Shown piece by piece: positions 1-10,600 of a stretch of DNA of 64,000 bases. Position 1 is the stretch's first letter, and each line of letters opens with the position of its first letter. Made by a program: the position numbers and the translations under genes. The notes under the pieces were generated by a model that saw only the letters and a list, made by a program, of their open reading frames with translations, searched no databases and was not told the DNA's origin. This DNA comes from Hypomyces perniciosus (lineage: Eukaryota > Ascomycota > Sordariomycetes > Hypocreales > Hypocreaceae): NCBI GenBank assembly GCA_008477525.1, contig SPDT01000004.1:4526001-4590000 (forward strand), in the 5' to 3' direction.

Positions 1-521
1 GGAGCCAGGGATCACTTTCGCGTAACAACTGTTGCATAATGTGGATTGGTGGAAAAAGCCCGATGAAGATGACACGAATTGGAATATAAGGTGGAACTCT
101 AGGAGGGTCTAAAGGGGTAGAGAAGAAGAACACGACGCGTTCTTCTAGCACTATAAATTGGCTGGCCAGGAAACTATTAGCGATAATGGGCATGGTTCTT
201 TAGATATCAGCAGGAGCGATAGACAGAGCAGGAATTCAAGTGCCCGGCGATGGGAACAAAGTAAGGGTTCCTCCGCATTGGGCCTCTGTCATAGGGTTTG
301 GGAACATTGTCGGCAACACAATGACAGTAACTCTCCGTCAGTCCCTCTGATTGCGGACTCCTCATCATACAGCGTCGGCCGAAACGAGTGTGCGCTTTCT
401 TGGTTTATAGTTATGGGAGACGACCATTTATGAACGAGGTGTGGCTGGTATAGTGCGAACATAATCCCTCACAAGTACACGTGAGCCCGGGTAATCTACG
501 GACCGATGGGCCAATCAGCTT
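1..521. other. GC-normal region with no recognised gene
   Basis: About 520 bases of mixed composition. The plus strand has an open frame of 91 codons (158-433), but it is rich in Ser/Arg with no recognisable motif, and its start is not a clear ATG, so I do not call it a gene. No repeat, RNA or promoter signal stands out. Confidence 0.4.
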
Positions 522-800
522 TGGATCACGAAGGCACGACAGACTCGCAGAGCCATGAGGATCACCAGTGATCCATCTACAACGAACTACGCTCCCTATG
601 GATTTCCTTTGTATATATACGACTGGCTGGTCACTCCTTTAGTACAGTTACTTAGACAGTCGTTAATAATTGCATTCGCTAGAACCTACCAGTTCTATAG
701 AATAGTGACCACGTTACCCTGCTCTAATCCCTGACCTCTCTGCTAACATAAACCCTGCGAGCCTCGGTTTAGTTGTTAGGAATCAGCCCGGATCGTCACA
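522..800 (-). repeat. Solo-LTR-like repeat, copy A (inverted partner of 4307-4590)
   Basis: Read on the minus strand this begins TGTGACGATCCGGG and ends GTGATCCA, so it has TG...CA ends. It matches 4307-4590 along its whole length in the opposite orientation, with many transitions and small indels. Shared blocks include the stretch around 640-690 (plus: acttagacagt, taataattgcattc) and around 755-795 (cctcggttta, cccggatcgtcaca). Homology stops at both ends. No 5-bp target-site duplication is visible, so the insertion is old or rearranged. Most likely a solo LTR of an LTR retrotransposon; a long-TIR element is the alternative. Confidence 0.65.
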
Positions 801-912
801 GGTGATCGAGTAGGTGATCACACTTCTTGGTGTAGTGAGCGTTTGAGTCACTCCTGAATGTACGTCGAATAGCATCGTATGGCGGCCACACACTGGTTAA
901 TTTGAATCCTAG

Positions 913-1271
913 CCTCAAAGTAGCAAAGAGCTGTCGGAGTTCCTTGACAATGCTAAGCGCTTCCTCCGTACTAATATTTCAGCCATCGACTCGACGCCTC
1001 TTCAGATATATTCCTCTCTCCTTGCATTTGCACCAAACAAGAGCAAAGTGCGGACTACATTCGAGGGCGAAATTGCCCCTTGGACATATCTTAGGCCAAA
1101 GGTAGAAGGTAATTGGAGCCAATGTTTCCAGACCCTCGAGGGCCATAGCAGGCCAGTTATGTCGGTCGCATTCTCACACACTCGGCGCTTATAGCCTCAG
1201 GCTCACGCGACAATACGATGCGAATCTGGCGCACTGAGTCAGGCGAATGTATCCTGAGCACCGAAGAATAA
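913..1271 (+). pseudogene. NACHT-WD40 (HET-E/NWD2-type) NLR remnant: linker plus one WD40 blade
   Basis: The plus strand reads ELSEFLDNAKRFLR, then STPLQIYSSLLAFAPNKSKV, then EGNWSQCFQTLEGHSRPV. This is the typical segment between the NACHT/helical region and the first WD40 blade of fungal STAND/NLR proteins, where a block like PLQxYSSxLxFxPxxSxxR precedes xxxWxxCLQTLEGH. The frame stays open from 913 to a TAG at 1192-1194. The WD40 blade then continues in another frame as ASGSRDNTMRIWRTESGEC (about 1194-1253) and stops at 1269-1271, so a small indel lies near 1176-1182. A TAG at 910-912 closes the frame upstream, and I find no NACHT P-loop there. Intact proteins of this kind sense non-self or trigger heterokaryon-type cell death; this piece of about 120 codons cannot do that. 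It is a relic, probably of a once full gene running left to right. Confidence 0.8.
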
Positions 1272-1512
1272 ATATTCGGGGAAGAAGTTAGGGTGCAGCT
1301 GCGAGGTTCACCGCGTGAGTCACGGGCTGTGTGCTTCGCTTGTAGGTGCCTTGTCAGGCACCTCACTGTCGAGCCTGGCAAGGCGAAGCCAGCTACCGCC
1401 TGATTCGGCAGGCAAATGAGCGCTTTCTGGACTGCTAAATCGGCCATCCGCTGATGGATTGCAAAAGTAAACGATATGTAAAACAACATGCCGCCGTCCT
1501 ACGATACATGTC
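1272..1512. other. Spacer between NLR remnant and transcription-factor pseudogene
   Basis: No coding signal. A short perfect inverted repeat lies at 1344-1363 (AGGTGCCT, four-base loop TGTC, AGGCACCT). It could form a small hairpin; I cannot assign it a role. Confidence 0.4.
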
Positions 1513-3539
1513 CTACCCAACCATTTCATCTGTCCAAGCAAAAATCTGATTAAAAGTCTCCGACCTAACATTAGGCATACTATATACATCTCCCATCGTA
1601 CTCGGGTCGTAAATATTCGGCGTGCTCAGCGAGCTAGCGCGGAAGATATCTAGCAACGGCGGACCGGCCATGGACATGGCGCCGTCCTCCTGCAGTGCAA
1701 CAGAACACACATTAATCGGGGACCCAGACCGCCAAAGAGCATCAATCCTGTCTGCAAACTGGCCAGCCACATTCTCGCTCGTCATGCTCAAACCTCCGGC
1801 TCTCCATCGCGCGGAAGCATCACGTAGGGCCCGAAGCAGCACCTCAAAGTTAGGGCCGACGAGCGTGTTGAAACGTTTCGCATCGGCGAGCAAAGCGCGC
1901 GCCGCAATAAACAAGCAGAAACTCATGGTAGGGGGGACAACGACGACGGTGTTTGCAATGAATTTGGCCGCAATCGTTGCAATTTCGCCCGCGGCTGCCA
2001 TACAGGTCTTTGCTGCATTCTGAGACGGTAGTCGGTGTCGGAATTTGGCGTCGGGGTATGCGATATTCTGATGAAGCATAATAACGCTGTTGTTATGTGT
2101 GATATGTGCTAATGTGAGATTTTCATCCATCTTGCCAGTCGCATCGATGCCGGCGACGTGCCATCGTGCTGGCAAAAACGTCTTCCAGCGCACAAGCATG
2201 CTGTCCAGGGCTTGGAATTTTTCGAACCATAAGCGAAGATTGTCACTAGCTGACATATCGACCGATTCCTGAAGCAAAAAGGAGGCAACTCGACTCAAGC
2301 ATGTTGATGCTTCAACCAAATAGGCGAAGCCACCCAGAGCATCCGTTTCGTCCTCGGGATCCATACTGTGGCTGGCAATATTGGAATATCGTCCTCGCTT
2401 CTCCACTTAATCTCGCCAGAAGCAGTCTTCTACAGGTAGTCGCCTCTTGACGTCGGTGCTTGTGAGACTGGTATTCCACCCTGTAGACACGGAGCAGAAC
2501 CGGTCAAGCAGGAAGATGCACCAAAAAATCATTCGTAGTGACTCGGCCTCTGTCCAGCTCTTGGCCAGCGGCAGGAAGCCAATTCCGTTGAGTAGCTTAT
2601 TCTCAACAGCATCCTCTTCCTCCATGGCGAGGCCAAGTTGTTCTACGATTCGCATCACCGAGGCCACGATAGACCAACTCCTGGGTCCCTTCCCGCTGCT
2701 GATAGTGTTAAACGCTAAAATAATGCTAGCCTGCAGAGTTTCGACGGAGAATCTATCCATACAAGCGAGCACCACTGCATCATGACAACGCGAATGGTAC
2801 CAATCTTTGGTCCTGGGGTCGACGGCGTAGAATTTGATAGTCGCAGCCGTGATGGCCTGCAGGACAATATCTGCCGGTTGGGATTCGGCGGACTGTATGC
2901 TGGCGTGAAAGGTCGGTGATGGAGCATGGGTATCCAGGGGTGAATATGGGCCATATATAGGTCGACGACGTCCCTCATCATGGATGGTGGGGGGATGATG
3001 GGATATGTCTCACCGGTTGACCCGCGAGGGACGGTGGATTCGGGGGCAGCAACGGGGACGGGGACGGTACGGGTAGATTGTGTAGTGTTGGCATTATTGA
3101 TGACGGACGGGGGAAGAACTGCCGGGTTGGGAGACAGCGATGACTCTCCAGACGAACCCTGCCTATGCCTCTTGCGCGGCTGAAGCAGCTGCTGGCGTAC
3201 ATCACGCAAGCTCTCATCCAGGCTCGGCGTATTAGAGCTTCCCTGGGACAACGTCGCCAGATTCGGTGATAACAGCAGCGACTGCCCAAGGACCAGCACC
3301 TCAAGCGTGTCCAAGCGCTTGACCAGGGACTCGATATACCCCGGCTTCGCACCGCGGCGCTGGCCCTCATAGATGCAGACGCTGTCGCCGGCGACGCAGG
3401 ATCGACAGGGGGCCTCCTTAAAGAAAAAGGATAGGTGATAAGGGTGATCCCTGACGAAGCCTTGCTTGCAGTAGAGCCTGACTCTCGGAGGTTTGTCCGT
3501 TAATGCCAATGGTGGCTGTCCGTTTAGAGCAGAACGCAT
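1513..3539 (-). pseudogene. Fungal Zn2Cys6-type transcription factor, broken by frameshift and stop
   Basis: Three consecutive minus-strand frames encode one protein of a fungus-specific zinc-cluster regulator family. The N-terminal part keeps the second half of a Zn2Cys6 cluster (PCRSCVAGDSVC, residues 44-55), followed by a basic/linker helix (RRGAKPGYIESLVKRLDTLE). The first half is degenerate: only one Cys (LYCKQGFVR) remains of the expected CxxCxxxxxxC. The middle-homology domain starts at DLYMAHIHPWIPML. The frame is lost near 2917/2918 (one base missing after MLH) and resumes as FHASIQSAESQPADIVLQAI. A TAA at 2407-2409 interrupts the block RRLPVEDCFWRD / VEKRGRYSN, where relatives continue. 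The last part (LGGFAYLVEASTCLSRVASF to EMVG) is open to 1513. No canonical GT-AG intron removes either break. Combined length of about 650 codons is close to the family norm, so this is a recently broken gene rather than a fragment. Its 5' side runs into AT-rich sequence from about 3600. Confidence 0.85.
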
Positions 3540-4065
3540 CGACCTAGTATACCAATTCCTCTAGAATGCCTCTTACCCTCATTCGCTAAAGCAGCCTTTC
3601 TTTGCATACTCCATTATATACTCCTTTCACATTAAAGCTAACCAAAGTTATAATATAGCAGGCTTACTATACACTGAAAATATATTCCTGCAGTAGCATT
3701 AACGTTTACTGAACTAATCATTACTTTCAGGCTTTAAAATAATTTATAAATAGTAACCTATATATCTCTACTATATATAAAATCCTTTCCGCCACTACTA
3801 ATTCCAGTACCTTATTAAATATAGCTAATAGTAAAATTAGCCTTTATACTTTTATAATTATATAATATTCTTTACTAGGTTTTTTAAAAGGTATAATTTT
3901 AATATATTTCTATTATTTAAGCAGTATACCCTCCTTTAATAATGTGGAAGGACTGGCCTTTTATATGCAATAACAAGGGGACCTAGAATTGTCTGTCTAA
4001 AACTAGGGAAGAAAGAAAAAGAACTTGAGGCAAGCTTGCCTCGGGTTATAGCTATCTATACAATG
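3540..4065. other. AT-rich, RIP-like spacer with a 16-bp palindrome
   Basis: From about 3600 the composition falls to a TpA-rich pattern and no coding frame survives, so this is probably a decayed transposon edge. Around 3940 it returns to normal composition. A perfect 16-bp palindrome, GAGGCAAGCTTGCCTC, is at 4027-4042, of unknown meaning. Confidence 0.45.
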
Positions 4066-4268
4066 TGTTGTTTATCGTATAAGTCGTATACGCAGGGACA
4101 ACCGAACTAGGGCATAGCCCAGTTCCTTACTCGGGCGTACAGCCCGTAACACTCTCAAGTATATAAATCACCAGTATTCCCAGTTATATAGATAGATAGA
4201 GACTCGTCAGCCGTTAACCACACAATTGATTCGTTAGAGTATCCTTTGCTCTTCCCGAATCTGTGACA
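4066..4268 (+). repeat. Possible solo LTR (about 203 bp)
   Basis: This stretch starts TGTTGTTTATCG and ends CTGTGACA (TG...CA). It contains a TATA-like stretch (AAGTATATAAATCA, about 4155-4168), as in the promoter part of a retrotransposon LTR. No second copy lies in the window and I see no target-site duplication, so the boundaries and the identity are tentative. Confidence 0.35.
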
Positions 4269-4306
4269 CAGCCCGCTCAGTGCCGCGCCCTAGTCGCCTG
4301 CCAACA

Positions 4307-4590
4307 TGTGACGATCCGGGTTGATTCTCAAGGGATAAACCGAGGTTCGCGGGTTTATATTGACGGAGAGGTCATGGATAAATACTGAGCAGGGTAAAGT
4401 AGTCACGATTCTGTAGAAAAGGCGGCTCTGGTGAATGCAATTATTAACCACTGTCTAAGTAACTATACTAACGATCGTGACTTATCCAGTCTTATATATA
4501 AAGGAGATATATAGTGAGTGTACTTAGATCACTTATAGCTGACGGTAGTGTTGGATCACCTTGGCTCACGTTCGTGACCCAAGTGATCCC
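4307..4590 (+). repeat. Solo-LTR-like repeat, copy B (inverted partner of 522-800)
   Basis: Begins TGTGACGATCCGGG and runs to GTGATCCC. It is the inverted counterpart of 522-800 over about 280 bp. The two copies enclose 3.5 kb holding the NLR remnant and the transcription-factor pseudogene but no retrotransposon genes, so two independent solo LTRs in opposite orientation are more likely than one element. Confidence 0.65.
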
Positions 4591-4893
4591 TCGGACTAGG
4601 TGAATTAATTAAAGTATTATATAAAGGCTCGATTAAGGGCTTTCGCTATATATTTATACTAAAATGCTAGTTAATAGGGTCTAAATTATAAAAAATATAA
4701 AAAGTATTTTAAAAGTAAGCATAACTAGGATTAAGCATTAAAGGGTAGCTAGCAATCTACTACTTAAGCTCAAGAGGAAAATACTAATAGGCTATAGAGA
4801 AATATTATCTTCTATTAATAGGCATAATAAACTTGTATATATGTGTATATACATCTATATAACTTGTGCGGCTCCTCAATACCGCTGTTAAAA
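4591..4893. other. AT-rich downstream region of the kinase-like gene
   Basis: AT-rich and TpA-rich sequence with no open frame. It probably contains the 3' UTR of the minus-strand gene that ends at 4894, next to decayed repeat sequence. No clear polyadenylation signal could be singled out in this composition. Confidence 0.4.
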
Positions 4894-5778
4894 CTAGGAC
4901 ATCAACCGGAGGACCTCTCTGGGCAGCCCCTTGCGCGGATCTCTACCCGAAAGGACAATGTCAAAGATTTCAGCCAAATTGTCGGCTTCTTCCTTGAGCA
5001 GCGCCTGGCCCTCGGGTGTATCACCCACTGTCTTGGCGCAGTTAAAGTCTAGGATGTAGATATAACCAGTGCCTTTCTGGAGAAAGATGTTAAAGAAGCC
5101 AATGTCCGGGAATACCCTCATGTTCTGGAGGTCGTTGTGGCGCACGTTGCATGCGTGAATAGTGGCCAGCACGCGTTGCGTCTCAGCGGCAATAGCAGGC
5201 GTGACATCCGCGGTAGCCAGCAGCTCAAGATCGGGGATATACTCAAACAGTAGGCCCGGACACACGGTCTCGGCGTCCGTGTCTGGTCTAACCGAGCCCG
5301 AGCCGTCGACGGCATCCCAGATTGGTGCTTCAGGCACTTGCAGACGGCCGAAGCATCGGGGATACCGAAGCCGTGTGGTGTCCGGCTGCTGCTTCTTGCT
5401 CAATGCTTTGGCGGCTTGGGTGAATATGGCTTCATAGGTGAGCTCGAGTGCCGATAAGGAGGCGGAGTAGGGTTTGTTGAGGAGCGTGTTGGCGGCGATC
5501 TCTTGTCGGTGGAGGGTTTCGTGCATGTGGCCTTTGCCGGGAGGTTTGTGTGCCATTTTCAACACGCACTGGACCTTCTTGTATCGGGACGAGCGCCCAG
5601 CCTTCATCACCTCCACGAGGAAAGCAGAGTTGTAACCCACGGAAGTGCTGCTACCAGGCGTTGGGCGTCCGTCCTTGAAGACGCGGAGAGGCCGATAGAC
5701 GATCAGCGGAGAGAGGTCGTGCAGCTTTAGGACATCTGTTGAGGACTTGGTTGGTGGTGAGGTGGTGGAAGGTGGCAT
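4894..5778 (-). CDS. Fungal protein-kinase-like (PKL fold) protein
   Basis: An uninterrupted 294-codon frame with a small-kinase layout. Candidate ATP-binding Lys74 is in QCVLKMA, and a helix-C-type Glu93 is in RQEIAANTLL. A hinge-like LLFEYIPDLELL lies at about 176-187. The catalytic loop is VRHNDLQNMRVF (His214-Asn215-Asp216), and the metal-binding motif is ILDFNCA (Asp244-Phe245-Asn246) in place of DFG. Such single-domain proteins are common in Pezizomycotina and resemble aminoglycoside-phosphotransferase-like kinases; substrates are unknown. The loop Asn is odd: it comes three residues after Asp216 instead of the usual five, so activity may be reduced or lost. The ATG at 5778 follows an in-frame stop and no intron is needed. 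It is the only intact gene in the left island, 156 bp from a transposon TIR. The kinase fold is well supported; function is not. Confidence 0.8.
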   Translation of the reverse strand: MPPSTTSPPTKSSTDVLKLHDLSPLIVYRPLRVFKDGRPTPGSSTSVGYNSAFLVEVMKAGRSSRYKKVQCVLKMAHKPPGKGHMHETLHRQEIAANTLLNKPYSASLSALELTYEAIFTQAAKALSKKQQPDTTRLRYPRCFGRLQVPEAPIWDAVDGSGSVRPDTDAETVCPGLLFEYIPDLELLATADVTPAIAAETQRVLATIHACNVRHNDLQNMRVFPDIGFFNIFLQKGTGYIYILDFNCAKTVGDTPEGQALLKEEADNLAEIFDIVLSGRDPRKGLPREVLRLMS

Positions 5779-5934
5779 GGTGACCGGGTTGGCTGTAACT
5801 TAGTTATGCAGGAGTGGGTTCGAAATACGAAGGTGTACAAATAAGGATTGAAGAAGCGACTGGGTTGAGGAGTGCAATGCTTGATGTTGGTGAGAGGCTC
5901 TACTCGGGGTCTCAAAACGACCATCCCCCACCTA

Positions 5935-6849
5935 ACCGTGCCACGCCCCACTTATTCTCAGGTTCGGTTTCCTCCTAGCTTATAAGCTAGTGCTCCCTGG
6001 CTACCCAGCCACCCTGGCCACCTAGCTATTTTTCTTAACGTTTAATATATATACTTTATTTTCATAATTAATATAGTCTTAAATCTTTAAAAAATAATAA
6101 AATAGAATAAGTAATTAACTATTAATTACCTTAATATTTGTTTTAATATTAAATTTACAATTATTATTTGTTAATTTAATATATTATATAGTTAAATAAA
6201 AGCTATTTTACGGGAAATGTATTTTATATTAGATACTACTTTATAAATATAAAGCTATTATAATTAAAAAGAATATTTTAATATAGTAATAGTAGTTACC
6301 TTTATACTATATATTTTCCTAGATATTATAAATTTTATATTAAATTTTAAGGCTATCTTTATATAAACTTATTAATAAAAAATAGGTTATATAATTATAT
6401 TTTAGCATTATGGCTATTAGGCTAATAAGAGCCTTTAATAAAGAATATAGTTTACAGTATTAACTATAAGCTCCTAGTATATAGTAAGCTTAATATTATT
6501 AAGATAATTGATATAGCTATATATAGCTTTTTTTTGGTTTTAATAGCGTTATATTAATATATTAATAGCCAGTAAAAGGGGGATTGCCAGTAAAATAACT
6601 TTATAGACAGCTATATAGTATATTAAATTAATAAGCAATAGTTATAAGTTTAGTGCCAGGATTAGTATTAAGGTAATTAATAGCTAATTGAATATTTTAT
6701 TTTATAGCTATTTTATAATTTAAGGCTTTTTGATTAAAAAAGTAAAGTATATATATTAAAGGTTAAGAAAAATGGCTGGGTAGCTAGGGAGTACTAGCTT
6801 ATAAGCTAGGAGGAAACCGAACCTGAGAATAAGTGGGGCGTGGCACGGT
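5935..6849. mobile_element. 915-bp TIR transposon with TA duplication (Tc1/mariner-pogo-like, non-autonomous)
   Basis: The left end starts ACCGTGCCACGCCCCACTTA, and the right end is its inverted copy. The first 56 bp of both TIRs are identical, and the next 20 differ only by G-to-A changes. A 17-19-bp indel follows, and similarity then runs to about 110 bp. Each end is bordered by TA (5933-5934 and 6850-6851), the target duplication expected of the Tc1/mariner superfamily. The interior (about 6060-6735) is RIP-like AT-rich with no transposase frame, so it is a deletion derivative or MITE-like copy. The TIRs themselves keep normal GC. Confidence 0.88.
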
Positions 6850-6850
6850 T

Positions 6851-7440
6851 ATTACAAACAAGCTTCCCTCCTACACCTATAAATACCTTACCTTTTAGGT
6901 GCCTACTTACTAAAATTCTATAACATTTTAACTAGCTATTAAAAAGAAAAAGCTTAATAACACTCTCTTGCCTCTTTTAGGTATTTAGAGAAAGATAGCG
7001 AATACTATTAGACTTTAAATAAAGTAAAGATAACTAAACCTTACTGCTATTAAATAGGCAATACTTTAACTATTTAAAAGAAAAAGATACTCTTTTACTT
7101 TTAAAGTAAAAAGAGACTATAGTCTTTCTATTTATATTTAAAAAATACTATATTAATAATAAATATATTAAAAATGATATCTTTAAACTTAATTTTAACT
7201 TTAATATAATATTTAATTTTTCTTTTTTTCATAAAGATTTAAAAAAGCTTTTTTTCTTTTTTTAAAGTAAATTAATATAAGTATTTACTTTTAATAATAG
7301 TAAATAGTTTATTATAGTTTATAAAATCTATGTATAAATTAAAGAAATTAATATAAATAAAAGATTAAATAAAAGGCTAAATGTTTAATAATTTCAAGTG
7401 TAAATAATTGTTTAATAAAGTATTAAGAAAGTATTACTTT
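6851..7440. other. Decayed AT-rich sequence, target of Gy1-a
   Basis: No open frame. It ends with ACTTT, one half of the target-site duplication of the element that follows. The flanks 6851-7440 and 14138-14640 were continuous before that insertion. It is probably an older transposon that I cannot assign. Confidence 0.5.
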
Positions 7441-7612
7441 TATTACGGCACGGAAAGGCAGGTCAGGGCAAATATCATTATTGTACTGTAGAGAGCAAGA
7501 AAGCCCTAAGGCTCTATAGAAAGCTATAGCTAGGAACGCGTTAGGGCCTGGTTATATAACTGGAGCTTATATAATAAGGCATTAATATCGCGTTACAGTT
7601 AATGCTGTGACA
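7441..7612 (-). repeat. Gy1-a 3' LTR (172 bp)
   Basis: Plus-strand ends are TATTACGGCACGG and GCTGTGACA; the unmutated form would be TGTTACGGCAC...GTGACA. It is less mutated than its partner at 13966-14137. Apart from one position, the two differ by transitions. Confidence 0.93.
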
Positions 7613-10600
7613 GTACCCCCCCTCTTTATTATACTATTTAGCCGCAAATAGCTATATTACTTATATAAATTAAAATTCAAAGTAATCTATTTTAATACTT
7701 TAAATATAAAGGTAAATAAGGCGAATTATATAGTTTTTAATATTAATAATATATAGTTTAGCTATAAATTTTAATATAGTATAGTCTTTAATTAATGCTT
7801 TATAGGTATTAGTTTCTTTTTTAGCTATTTCCTCTTTTTCCTTTTTTATAATTCTTTTTAATGCCTATTACAGTAAGCCTAGCTTTTTTAAGTTTCTTTT
7901 ATAAAAGTTTTATATTACCCTCTTTTAGCTTTATAGGTCTTTGGTTAATTATTATATAATAGTATAGTATTTTTATTTAATAAAGTAATAAAATCTATTA
8001 TTATTATAATAATCTAAAAGGACTTTAAACTCCTATTTCTTTTATACTTTATCTATATTATCTTCCCTTTTTAATACTTTGCCTTAAATATTCTTTAACT
8101 TAGCTTTATTAATTATTTTTTACTTAAAGTATAGTAAAGTAGCTGTTTTAAGTTATAAAAGGGAGTTATATAAAACTAAGAAAATCTTTATACCTTCTAG
8201 CAAGATAATAGTATAAACTTATAGGTATACCTTTATTATTATATAAAGTCCTGCTTATTTATTATTTAGCTTTTTTATTAGCTAGTTAATCTTTATATTT
8301 GATATATTAATAAAGACTTCCTACCTAATAGTATAAATTAATAATGCCTCCCTCTATATATTCGCGTTTTCTTTATATCTTTTTCTTAAAGCTTTAGTAA
8401 AGGCTTTTAGCTATATAATAATATGTTTAAATTAATTAATAATAGTATTAATGCAGAAAAACTTTCTTTTCTTTATTATAGAAAGGTTTAGCGGGTAAAG
8501 CTATAAAGGCTTTATCTTTAAATAAAGGTTAAGACTATAGTTAATAAAAAACAGTAATATACTAGTAATTTTAAATATTATATTATTTACAGTAAACTCG
8601 GCTAATAAAAGCTAATAGACCTAGTTATTTTAGTAAAAGTTAATAAAAGCTTATAGGTATTATTCTATATTTATCTTAATTCTTTTAATTTAGCTATTAG
8701 TTTCAACGTAAAAGGCTAATAATTATTTTAATATAACTTTTAATTACTTTGAAAGTTATTTCTAGAATTTTAATCTAAACTATATACTGCAGTTTAATAT
8801 AATATTATTAGGTATAATATAAAGGCAGTAAATCTTATTAATAAATGTATTAGCTAGCTTTTGTATTAATAGTAAAGTAATAGGTATAAAATAATATATT
8901 TTTATAAAGTAGTAGACTATTATTAGTAAATACTTATAGGTAATATTATAATAGTAGGATTTAAACAGTAGTATAATATAGTTAATAGAGATATTTAATT
9001 ATATATAAAATAAAATTAGTAATAGTTAAAAAAAGCTTTATAATAAAGATTACAAAGCCTTTATTTTAATATATAGTTTACAGGCTTATATAAATACTTT
9101 AATATCTTTTAAGATCTATAGCTATTAATATATCTAGCTAATAACGTCTAGAGTTTTAAACCTGCTTAAATATCTAGCTAGGCTATTTAAATAGTTTTTA
9201 AATAAGATTTATATATAAAGTTTATTATTAAAGGGAATAAAAAGCTACTTTTAATAATAAATTCTACTATTTATTATTTAGCAGTTATTTATTATAATCT
9301 AAAGTTCTTTATAAAGCTGTTTTAACTATTAGCGGATATTAGGGTTTTAAAGTATAGTTACTATTTCTTTTACTATAATATTTTATTTATATATTATAGT
9401 AATTAAATTATTAATTAATTTATCTTTCGCGGGTATTATTATAGCTATAAAGGCAGCCTTTTACAGATAATTTTATATTTAATAAAACTTCTTTTTAGAA
9501 TATTGCTTAAGCTTTAAAGCTAAAAGAACTTTACAGGAGGATAGTATATTACCTGTTTTTAATTTAGTTATTAAAGGGGTTTAATTTTATAGGCCTATCT
9601 TTTACTTTTCTATTTAAGGTATTAGGCTTTATAGCTTTAAAGCTAGGTCGGTAAATAATATAGAAATTAAAGCTAAAGAGGAATTTAGATTATTAGACTT
9701 ACTACTAGTTTAAGGCTTTAATTAAAGTAAAGTATTTAAAGTTTTTATAATCTATAATAATATTAAACCTTTATAAGCTTTATAATTTTAGGCGCTATTT
9801 TTTTATTGCTTTAATAATAGCTAAGAGTTTTTTATTATAAATTTTATAGTTAGATTTTAAAGTAGTATATTTTGCGGAAAAAAATATAATAGGGTATAAA
9901 ATACTGTTTTTATTATACTATAATAGGATACCGCTTAATGCCTAGTTAAAGGCATTAATTTTACAGATTATTTATTTATTATAGTTAAAAAAGGCTAAAA
10001 CTAAGGCTAATTTAAAGGTATATTTAATTAAATTAAAGGCTTCCTGCTATTTTTCTCTTAAATATATAGTTAATCCTTTTTTAAGAGTTTATTTGATAAT
10101 ATAGCTATTTTAAAGTATTTTTAAATAAAATAGTAATAGAAATTTATAAAGTTAAAGAACTTTTATAAGTCTTTTACTCCTTTAGGTAATTGCTAGTTTA
10201 ATATAGCTTTAACTTTTTTAAGATTTATTTTTAATCCCTTCAAAGTAATAATTAAGCTAAAATATTTTATCTGTATTATCTTAAACTTATATTTAATAAT
10301 ATTAATTTAAAGGCTAGTATTTGAAAAGTAGGCTATTATTTTATATATATATTTTCAGTATTCTTTTTAGTTTAATAAATATATAAAGATATTATTAAAG
10401 TATACTATATAAATATAGTTAAAGAGGTTATAAAGAGTATGGTTAATATAATATTAAAATATAGCAGGTGTATTATAAAGGCTAACAGGTATAACTAATA
10501 TCTTAAAAAGGCTAAACCTTATAATAAATACTGTTTTCTATATATCCCCTTTAGCGATATAAAGGTTATTAAATATAGCAATAATATCAAATTTTATATA

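Noticed and set aside
158..433. 91-codon plus-strand open frame
   Set aside because: Low-complexity Ser/Arg content, no ATG-supported start and no known motif.
522..4590. A 4-kb DNA transposon carrying the regulator as cargo
   Set aside because: No transposase and no target duplication; the TG...CA ends point to solo LTRs. Kept only as an alternative in the findings.
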